Below, piece after piece: positions 56,201 through 64,000 of a DNA stretch of 64,000 bases. Under the pieces are notes generated by a model. It was not told the origin of the DNA. It made no database searches and saw only the letters and a list, made by a program, of their open reading frames with translations. The stretch is from Lathyrus oleraceus (Eukaryota; Streptophyta; Magnoliopsida; Fabales; Fabaceae). The stretch lies in assembly GCF_024323335.1 (NCBI RefSeq), contig NC_066585.1, forward strand, positions 346,007,846-346,071,845, given 5' to 3'. How positions within the stretch are numbered: position 1 is the stretch's first letter; each line of letters begins with the position of its first letter. The translations under genes and the position numbers were made by a program.

Positions 56201-56349
56201 GTACTCAACTTATCAGGAAATTTCTTTCTGTTTTATGTCTCTAATTTTTGCCTGGATCGCCCTTTCGGGTTTTCAATCCACCGAGACGCTCATTTTTGCC
56301 TAAGCCGCCCTTTCGGGTTTTCAACTTAGTGAGCTGTTATTTTATTTTT
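53247..56349 (-). other. 3' non-coding region of the second Ogre-type element
   Basis: About 3.1 kb between the integrase stop and the polypurine tract, with no credible gene. Short recurrent motifs such as GGGGA, 'actcagtg/ctgggga' and tandem units fill it. Near 56,230-56,330 a GCCCTTTCGGGTTTTCAA motif occurs twice; its complement is found in the first Ogre at about 22,625-22,655. Confidence 0.7.
53790..54710 (+). repeat. Dispersed tandem repeats with a GAACATATCAAGGAT core
   Basis: At least 12 copies of ATGAACATATCAAGGAT or GTGAACATATCAAGGAT, most preceded by CCGTCATCGGTTA-like or CCGTCACTGGTTA-like text, spaced about 50-110 bases. They alternate with 'ctaccggttactgggtagaa' units, so the array has a two-part higher-order structure. 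Confidence 0.88.
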
Positions 56350-58071
56350 TTAGGCAAAGTATTTCTTGACTGCATATGCGTTCACAGGACGAGTGAACTC
56401 TTCACCATCCATAGTTGTAAGAATCAATGCACCACCTGAAAAGGCTCTCTTAACAACATATGGGCCTTCATAATTGGGAGTCCATTTTCCTCTAAAATCT
56501 GGCTTGAACGTCAAAATCTTCTTGAGCACAAGGTCACCTTCTCTGAACACAGGATGTTTGACCTTCTTATCAAAAGTTTTCTTCATTCTCTACTGATATA
56601 ACTGACCATGACACATGGCAGTCAATCTCTTCTCTTCAATTAAATTCAACTGGTTAAACCTGGTCTGACACCATTCAGCTTCAGTCAACTTGGCTTCCAT
56701 GAGCACACGCAATGATGGAATCTCAACCTCTACGAGGATTACTGATTCCATACCATACACGAGAGAGAAAGGGGTTGCCCCTGTTGAAGTGCAGACGGAT
56801 GTACGATACCCATGCAAAGCAAATGGGAGCATCTCATGCCAATCCTTATACGTGACAACCATCTTCTGAATAATCTTCTTAATACTCTTATTCGCAGCTT
56901 CAACATCCCCATTCATCTTGGGTCTATAGGGAGAAGAATTGTGATGTGCAATCTTGAAGTCTTTGCAAAGAGCTTCCACCATATTGTTATTCAAGTTCGA
57001 TCCATTATCAGTAATGATCTTACTTGGCACAACATAATGGCATATAATCTGATTCTTGATAAACCTTACAACAACTTGCTTGGTTACATTTGCATACGAT
57101 GCCGCTTCAACCCATTTTGTGAAGTAGTCAATTGCCACTAAAATGAAACGATGTCCATTCGAAGCTTTGTGCTCAATCATCCCAATCATATTGATTCCCC
57201 ACATGGAGAAGGGCCATGGGGAAGAGATAACATTCAATAGTGTCGGAGGAACATGAAACTTATCAGCATAAATTTGACACTTGTGGCACTTCTTCACAAA
57301 CTTGTAACAGTCAGATTCCATTGTCAGCCAATAGTAACCTGCTCGCAACATTTTCTTTGCCATTGCATGTCCATTGGAATGAGTACCAAAGGAACCTTCA
57401 TGTACTTCAATTATCAACAAGTCTGCTTCGTGTCTATCCACGCATCTGAGCAGAACCATGTCGAAGTTTCTCTTGTACAGTATATCACCATTCAAGTAGA
57501 AATTACCGGCTAATCTTCTCAAAGTCTTTTTATCTTTCAAAGATGCCCCAGGCGGGTAAATCTGACTTTGGAGGAAACTTTTGATGTCGTAGTACCACGG
57601 CTTCTCGTCTTTGACCTCTTCAATAACAAACACATGAGCTGGCCTATCAAGACGCATCACAGATAAATTGGGAACTTCATTCCAATACTTCACTACGATC
57701 ATTGATGCCAATGTTGCAAGAGCATCTGCCATCCGATTTTCATCTCGAGGGATATGATGAAATTCAACCTTTGTAAAGAAATTTGAAATCCTCCTCGCAT
57801 AATCTCTATATGGTATCAAATAGGGTTGATTCGTCTCCCATTCACCTTTGATCTGATTCACAACCAGAGCGGAATCACCGAAGACATCCAAATACTTGAT
57901 TCTGAGATTCATGGCTTCTTCAAGCCCCATAATGCAAGCTTCATATTCTGCCATGTTGTTCATACACTTGAAAGTCAATCTAGCTGTAAATGGTAGATGC
58001 GTGCCTTGAGGAGTAATAATCACTGCCCTAATTCCATTCCCATATTGATTAACAGCTCCATCAAATACCAT
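56350..58071 (-). pseudogene. Tat second RNase H plus integrase, one internal stop
   Basis: Open on the minus strand from 58,071 to 56,590. It holds the archaeal-type RNase H (VFDGAVNQYGNGIRAVIITP, NNMAEYEACIMGLEEAM, DENRMADALATLA), an H2C2 integrase zinc finger (HEGSFGTHSNGHAMAKKM then CHKCQIYAD) and the integrase core with D in WGINMIG (one residue differs from the usual D), D in ITDNGSN and E in MNGDVEAANKSIKK. A TAG after CHGQLYQ, replacing a Gln codon, separates the C-terminal module 56,586-56,350 (KWTPNYEGPYVVKRAFSGGA), which is in the same frame. The first catalytic Asp of the core seems replaced by Asn, so integrase is probably inactive even without the stop. Confidence 0.85.
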
Positions 58072-59810
58072 GCCCCAACGGTAACCAGGTTCTGGCCTTC
58101 TTCAAGCAATGGTTCATCACAATCTTTCATATTCAAGTACAAAATCTCTTCATCAGGAAAGTCATACTGCACTGACTGATAATCTTCAATCGGTTGGTGA
58201 GCCAAATGGTCAGCCAATATACTACCCTTGATCGCTTTCTGAGATCGGTATTCGATATCATACTCTGATAACAACATCTGCCAACAGGCAATCCTCCCAG
58301 TTAAAGCAGGCTTCTCAAATATATACTTGATTGAATCCATTTTGGATATCAACCAAGTGGTATGATTCAACATATACTGGCGCAGACGCTTAGCAGCCCA
58401 AGCCAATGCGCAACAAGTCTTCTCGAGCATTGAATACCGAGTCTCATAGTCGGTGAACTTCTTACTGAGGTAGTAGATTGCAAATTCTTTCTTCCCAGTC
58501 TCATCTTGCTGACCAAGAACACAACCCATACTCTCATCAAGCACAATAAAATACATGATTAACGACCTTCCTTCAACAGATGGAGACAAAATCGGAGGTT
58601 CAAGCAGATATTCCTTGATACTATCAAAAGCTTTCTGGCAGTCTTCGGTCCAATCACAAGACTGATCTTTCCGAAGAAGCTTGAATATAGGCGCACATGT
58701 GGCAGTCATGTGGGAAATGAATCTGGAAATATAATTCAAGCGACCGAGAAAACCTCTGACTTGCTTCTCAGTTTTGGGCGCAGGCATCTCTTGTATTGCT
58801 TTGACCTTGGCAGGATCAACTTCAATACCTTTCTCACTGACAATAAAGCCCAACAATTTACCAGAACAAACACCAAAAGTACACTTATTGGGATTCTAGC
58901 GGAGTTTATACTTCCTCAAACGCTGGAATAGCTTCAACAAATGCTCAACATGTTCCTCTTCTCAATTGATTTAGCAATCATGTCATCGACATAAACTTCA
59001 ATATCTTTATGCATCATATAATGAAAAAGAGTAGTCATTGCTCTCTGGTAAGTTGCACCAGCATTCTTTAGACCGAAAGGCATCACTCTATAACAGAATG
59101 TTCCCCAAGGTGTAATGAATGTGGTCTTCTCCATATCTTCGGGTGCCATTTTGATCTGGTTATATCCGTAAAATCCATCCATAAACGAAAAGACTTTGAA
59201 TTTAGCAATATTGTCTACCAACATATTATTGTGTGGCAGAGGGAAATCATCTTTCGGACTGGCTTTATTCAAATCTCTATAATCAACACACATGCGGACT
59301 TTTCCATCTTTCTTCGGCACAGGAACAATATTGGCTACCCATTGCGGATACTCAGCAGTTACAAGGAAACCAGCATCAATCTGCCTTTGAACTTCCTCTT
59401 TGATCTTCACAGCCATATCAGGATGCGTTCTTCTCAACTTCTGCTTGACTGGCGGGCATTTTGGTTTCTACGGCAATCTATGCTCCACAATCTCAGAATC
59501 CAAACCAGGCATGTCTTGATAGGACCAAGAAAACACATATGAATACTCTCGAAGAAGATCAATCAACCCCTTCTTAGCATCTGGACATAGTCGAGACCCA
59601 ATCTTGACTTCCTTCACATCATCCTCGTAACCCAAGTTGACTAGCTCAATATGTTCTTCAAACGGATGAATAATATTTTCATCTTGCTCAAGAAGACGAG
59701 ACAACTCATCACTCACTTCTACATCGCTTTCCTCTTCGGCCTCAAACATAGGGAATTCAAAATTTGGAGAAGGAGAAGGATCATTGTATTCAATGGGGTT
59801 AGGAACCAAC
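58020..59810 (-). pseudogene. Tat reverse transcriptase and first RNase H, broken
   Basis: Minus strand. 59,810-59,468 is the acidic linker to the start of RT (VPNPIEYNDPSPSPNFEF, YSYVFSWSYQDMPGLD), ending in a TAG. The same frame resumes at 59,437-58,934 with the RT core (MCVDYRDLNKASPKDDFPLP, VMPFGLKNAGATYQRAM, VYVDDMIAKS). After a frame loss near 58,934 and a stop near 58,900, 58,856-58,020 carries the thumb and first RNase H (GFLGRLNYISRFISH, YYLSKKFTDYETRYSMLEKT). A further frame change near 58,080 separates it from the second RNase H. Confidence 0.86.
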
Positions 59811-60161
59811 CTGCATAATGATTTGATATTTTGATTTTAGAGAATTGAATTTGAGACCAAGTATTATGCAGATGGACAATTATATTGTTTATTTATGTTT
59901 TTTTGTGATTACCATTTTCAGAATAAAGCAAAAAGTAAAAATAAACATCAAAGGTGTGGATGAATAGAATTAATTTTATTGATGATCAATTTAAAATGCC
60001 CAAACAATGTTCACTTCTCCCTTAGGCATAGGAGAAGGATTTTAAAATATAAAAGCAATTACTTAGATCGATGCAAAAATAACAGGAATATCAACAGCAG
60101 TCTAATTGTTGCATGTCTTTCCATGCGTTACAAAGTTGGTGCAGTCTTCCTCTTTGCTATC
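59811..60161 (-). other. Intron-like spacer between protease and RT
   Basis: 351 bp, AT-rich and non-coding. On the minus strand it ends with ATTATGCAG just before the RT linker frame, a good 3' splice site. Ogre elements are known to splice an intron at this place. The 5' splice site could not be assigned with confidence. Confidence 0.55.
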
Positions 60162-60956
60162 CTATAGCACAACAGCTAAGTGTTGTTCATTTCCATGAAT
60201 GAACCCTCCGCTACGGAAGCTGAGTTGCATATCTTCAGATCTTGCAATTGAAGAGCCCTTATGGAACCCCAAACCAATTATACCTTTGTTGTCGGAGACC
60301 TCTACCATGCGCCCCCATTGATCAATAGTACCCTCTTCGACAATCTTCTGAGCATCTTTCAGCAAGGACATAGGTGCCCCAACTCTCTTCTCAGCAGCAA
60401 TAGATAAGGCTTGGAATGGAGTTCCAACCTCATCCTCAACTTCTACATACGAGAAAGATGACAGATGGCTAACTAACAACGCTTTCTCTCCTCCAACAAC
60501 CACCAGCTTGCCATTCTTGACAAATTTGAGCTTTTGGTGCAGAGTGAAAGTAACAACCCCTGCCTCATGAATCCATGGCCTTCCTAATAAAAAACTGTAG
60601 GCCGGGTGGATATCCATTACTTGGAAAGTAATCTGAAAATCACTCGGACCTATCTTAATTGGGAGGTCCACTTCACCAATTACCGTCTTGCGCGAGCCAT
60701 CAAAGGCTTTGACAATTACCCCACTATACCTCATGGGAGCTCCTTGGTAAGATAGCTTTGACAAAGTTGACTTTGGAAGCACATTGAGTGACGAGCCGGT
60801 GTCAACTAGCACATTTGACAAAGCATCTTCCTTGCAATTCATCGAAATATGCAAAGCCAGATTATGATTTCTTCCCTCCTCAGGGAGTTCTTCATCGTAG
60901 AAGCTCAAATTATTGCATGAAGTAATGTTAGCCACAATGTGATCAAGTTGATCCAC
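60162..60956 (-). pseudogene. Tat aspartic protease region
   Basis: 264 open codons on the minus strand with the catalytic LVDTGSSLNVLP motif near residue 52, followed by FLLGRPWIH and the post-protease tail (GLGFHKGSSIARSED) that ends just before the intron-like spacer. This domain is entirely missing in the first Ogre. The reading frame itself is intact but is separated from gag by frame changes, so it is classed with the broken polyprotein. Confidence 0.82.
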
Positions 60957-61301
60957 AGTAACATCCTATTCCACATATGCATGTTTAAGAACTCTCTGCA
61001 GTGCTTCTCTATGCACTTCAGAATTCAAAAGCAGAGACAACACTGAGATTTTTGAGGGAGTCTAAAGCAGCTGCTTAACCACATTAAATTCACTCCTTTT
61101 GATCAATTGAAGTACCTCATCATCATCATTGGCTTTCAAGTTGCTGGATTCACTAGACATATCCTTTGAGCAACCAACTGGATCTACATTAGGCACCTCC
61201 GCCTTCTTACCAACACTCGTTTCCTCTTTATTTTTTGGGAATACCGGTCCAAACACTCGACCACTGCGGGCCACCTTCGTTACATCAACAATGCTCACCA
61301 C
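60957..61301 (-). pseudogene. Linker between gag and protease
   Basis: 61,301-61,062 reads VDVTKVARSGRVFGPVFPK with an acidic, Lys-rich stretch, the usual Tat gag-to-protease linker, and ends in a stop at 61,062. The next about 100 bases continue in a related frame into the protease. Confidence 0.65.
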
Positions 61302-63441
61302 TGAATTGTCGTAGGTAACGGGACCTCTTGACCATTCTTTATAATTGTAGCATTGTACTGGTACAGTACAACCTTATCAGATGAATACGGGACTGGGCCT
61401 GCTAACCATATTACCAACGTCGATACTGATCTTTGACTGACGTTATTGTTGTTGCTGCTATCATACCGGATTATCAACCGCTCTTGCTGCTTGAAAATGG
61501 GCACTATGACATTAATATCGTCATCTACATGACGGGATTGAACAATCTGAATCATGCCTTCATCCATCAGACGTTGGATGTCCCTTTTCACCACATCACA
61601 CCCTCTTGGGTTCACACTACACACAACACAACCATCATGGTCATGTTCACAGTCACTCACCAATCGGATATCTTTATGCATCTGTACCAAAGATCTTCGG
61701 ATAAACCGGACATCAAAAACCTTGAATTCTCCAGGACAGCCGTCCACCATATTTACAGGAGAGTTCCCATGAGCGGGCAAAGGGTTAGCTTTCACATTTG
61801 GTGCGCGGTCCTCTAAGGACACCATACCACTCTTCATAAGCTTTTGCACCTCATACTTCAATGGAAAGCAGTTTTCAATATCATGCCCGGGTGCACCCTG
61901 ATGAAAAGCACAATGAAGCTCAGGTTTATACCACCATGGAAGTGGTTCTGGGATTTGCAGTGGGTTCCTCGGTTGAATCAGGTTCTTGAGAACCAAGGAG
62001 GGATACAACTCTGCATACGACATAGGAATTAGGTCAAAAGAGACCTTCTTCCTCTCAAAATTCTGCTGATGCTGATTATTTTTGGTATTGTTGTTGTTGT
62101 TGTTGTTGTAGGTGTTTGTTCTTTGTTGCGATTGTTGTTGTTGATGTTGATGTTGATGTTGTTGTTGTTGTTGAATTGGTGTTGCTTGTTGATCAGAAAA
62201 TACCGGAATTACTAATGACACTTGATGATGATGATGTTGACGGGGTGGTGGATTTCTTCTGATCTGAGGCCTCCTCTGCCTCCCATTGGAAATTGCATTT
62301 GTCTCACTGTCCTTCTTCTTGCTGAAACTACTCCCATACCTCTTACTTGTCGACGCCTCATCTTTTGACAAACGTCCTTCACGGACCCCTTCTTCAAGTC
62401 TCATCCCCATATTTACCATTTCGGTAAAATACTGGGGGCACTGGCGATCATGCGTTCATGATAAAATGAACTCAGGGTTTTCAAGAAGATTTTTGTCATC
62501 TCTTTCTCCTCCAAAGGAGGAGTGATCTGGGCAGCCAACTCCCTCAATCTCTGCGCGTACTCCTTGAATGTCTCTTTGTCTTTCTGAGACATGGACCTCA
62601 ACTGATCTCTATCCGGCGCCATGTCCACATTGTACTTATATTGCTTCACAAAAGCCTTTCCCAAGTCGTTGAAAGTGCGGATGCTTGCACTATCCAACCC
62701 CATATACCAACAGAGTGCAGCACCAGTCAAGCTATCCTGGAAGTAGTGAATAAGCAATTGGTCATTATCTATCTGAGTAGACATCTTACGAACATACATC
62801 ACAAGATGACTGAGCGAACAAGAGTTCCCCTTATATTTTTCAAAGTCAAGCACTTTGAATTTCACCGGGATTTTAACATTGGGTACCAAACACAATTCAG
62901 CAGCACTCTTCCCAAATAGATCTTTACCTCTCAGCGTCTTTAATTCCTTGCGCAGCTCAAGAAATTGGTCTTTCATTTCGTCCATCTTCTCATAAACATC
63001 CGGACCCTCAGACGGCTCGGAATGATAGATGGTATCCTCTACGCGAGGCAAAGTGTGCACAACTGAAGGTGGCACGGACATGACCGGGCTAGATGCCGAC
63101 GTAGAAGCAAAGGTAGGCGCAAAGCCTTCTGGCACAAAGTTGGGCGGCATTCCCCACGGGAATCCGGAAGGCAGATTCGGTGCGAAGAGGGCGGTAGCAG
63201 TAGGCACGGTAGAGGTAACCACTTCTGAAGTAACAGTCCTCGCGGGAGGAGTTGCAGGCGTTGGAGAAGCTTGACTTTGAGCAGCAAGAACTGACTCCAT
63301 CATGGCAGTTAATTGGGCGATCTCGTCCTTCAGCTTTCTGTTCTCTTGCTCAAGATGCTCCATAATTCTCAGATGATTGGCTATGGTGTTGTACCAGTGA
63401 GTCGGCTTGGCTTCAACACAGAAGAAACACCAATCAGACAC
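61295..63441 (-). pseudogene. Tat/Ogre gag with one frameshift
   Basis: Minus strand. 63,441-62,413 holds a coiled coil (HLEQENRKLKDEIAQLTAMM), a Pro/Ser/Thr-rich segment and the Gag domain (HYFQDSLTGAALCWYMGL, FKEYAQRLRELAAQITPPLE). One base appears to be missing near 62,430, and the frame continues as 62,419-61,295 with a Gln/His/Asn homopolymer region (about 62,050-62,260) and a C/H knuckle (CAFHQGAPGHDIENC). Strong similarity to the gag pieces of the first Ogre supports common lineage. A second frame change at about 61,300 leads into the linker. Confidence 0.87.
62060..62180 (-). repeat. Coding trinucleotide repeats (Gln/His/Asn)
   Basis: Runs of GTT/TTG/GAT on the plus strand encode poly-Gln, Gln-His and poly-Asn on the gag strand. 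Prone to length change. Confidence 0.8.
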
Positions 63442-63670
63442 CTGGCAAAAACCTGCTTATGCAAATGATGCATGAAATGCAATGCTTGAATATTTTTTTA
63501 TTTCCAAGGAACTTACTATACCATTTGCAAATATATAATATTTTAATCGCAATTGCAACAATTTGATATGACAAAAAATCTCTTTTTATTTATATAAATT
63601 GGAAGGATTACACTGAGTATAATTTCAGAAACCAAAATAAAAGATACAAGAGAAAAGGAGACTAGTCATC
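63442..63670 (-). other. Spacer between ORF1 and gag
   Basis: About 230 bp, AT-rich, no ORF. It separates the ORF1 stop from the gag start. Confidence 0.5.
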
Positions 63671-64000
63671 CTAAGGATCCCTAATAACAATGTGAGAAGA
63701 TCTGGCTAAAGGTGCGTACTTCCTTCGAATGCGACGAATCTCGATCTCAAAAGAAGCCTTCATCTGAGTGTTCTCGAGGACAAGCTGGTCAAAAATCTTC
63801 TTCCAAGCAACGGAAGGCTGAGGCATGCTAGAAGATAAAACCTCTAGCTCTCTCTGTCTCTTCGTCACTCGGTCTTCAAGTAGCTCAATTAGTGCATCTT
63901 TGATGAGCGCGTCTTCCCACATATCTTTCTCTTGCTTCATCTTGATGAGCGCGTCTTCCAACTCCTCTACATCTTGGTTAGGGAGAGTTAATGGCTCAAC
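63671..64000 (-). pseudogene. C-terminal part of Ogre ORF1, continuing beyond the window
   Basis: Minus strand ends at 63,671. At least 96 codons are visible: a charged coiled-coil stretch with repeated EDALIK units (MEDALIKMKQEKDMWEDALI, then KDALIELLEDRVTKRQRELE) and a tail IRRIRRKYAPLARSSHIVIR. An extra ORF upstream of gag, of unknown role, is a hallmark of Ogre/Tat; the tail fits its known C-terminus. Whether the upstream part is intact cannot be seen, so 'pseudogene' reflects the state of the rest of the element. Confidence 0.6.

Larger units (their letters stand above)
49740..64000 (-). mobile_element. Second Ogre/Tat Ty3-gypsy element, 5' end outside the window
   Basis: Reads right to left: ORF1 C-terminus, gag, protease, intron-like spacer, RT, RNase H, archaeal-type RNase H, integrase, repeat-rich 3' region, polypurine tract, 3' LTR. 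This is the full Ogre layout including ORF1. Gag and pol contain about seven visible stops or frameshifts, so it is inactive, but it is far more complete than the element at 2,148-30,370. It is inserted into copia protease sequence; CTATC (49,735-49,739) is the expected left target duplication. Confidence 0.92.

Noticed and set aside
1..64000. tRNA, rRNA or organellar insertions
   Set aside because: No cloverleaf-like or rRNA-like sequence was recognised. The tRNA-like matches are only the short primer-binding sites.

Overview
The window is plant nuclear DNA, almost certainly from a large-genome legume of the tribe Fabeae (Pisum, Vicia, Lathyrus or Lens type). Reasons are an intron-rich plant gene, giant Ogre/Tat Ty3-gypsy elements with LTRs of 3.5-4.9 kb, Sirevirus-type Ty1-copia elements, and small hAT-, Stowaway- and fold-back-type elements. 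About 85 percent of the sequence is retrotransposon. No bacterial-style operon, CRISPR array, rRNA or tRNA gene was found.

Left block, 1-30,778: a nest of insertions. A minus-strand Ty1-copia element is the oldest layer; its gag start (1,240-1,616), primer-binding site (1,641-1,652) and 5' LTR (1,662-2,147 plus 30,376-30,778) survive. A Tat-type LTR (1-1,239) cuts its gag. A complete Ogre-type element (2,148-30,370; target duplication TGCAT) sits inside its LTR. The Ogre in turn carries a 10,515 bp Sirevirus-type copia element (9,923-20,437; target duplication AAAGC; two 1,094 bp LTRs identical by eye) in its non-coding spacer between the gag and RT regions. The Ogre lacks protease, most of RT and most of integrase. 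The young Sirevirus has an intact pol but a nonsense codon early in gag and a frameshift in its envelope-like ORF.

Middle block, 30,779-43,068: the only evident host gene is 34,262-39,527 (+), 14 exons and 687 codons. It encodes a probable plastid protein that fuses a photolyase-like N-terminal region to an alpha/beta hydrolase with a complete Ser-Asp-His triad. Around it lie a decayed gypsy-associated ORF split by a hAT-type element, a Stowaway-like MITE, a 1.6 kb AT-rich hAT-type element and a fold-back element.

Right block, 43,069-64,000: a decayed minus-strand Sirevirus-like copia element (LTR, envelope-like ORF, RNase H, RT, integrase, start of protease) is cut at its protease by a second minus-strand Ogre/Tat element. 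That element reads leftwards from the window edge: ORF1 end, gag, protease, intron-like spacer, RT, two RNase H domains, integrase, repeat-rich 3' region, polypurine tract, 3.5 kb LTR.

Most notable: a double-hairpin module with compensatory changes, repeated within and between three different Tat LTRs; strongly mosaic divergence between the two Ogre LTRs; tandem-repeat arrays in the 3' non-coding regions of both Ogre-type elements; and the photolyase-hydrolase fusion gene. Coordinates of degraded pieces are approximate. All identity statements are by eye.
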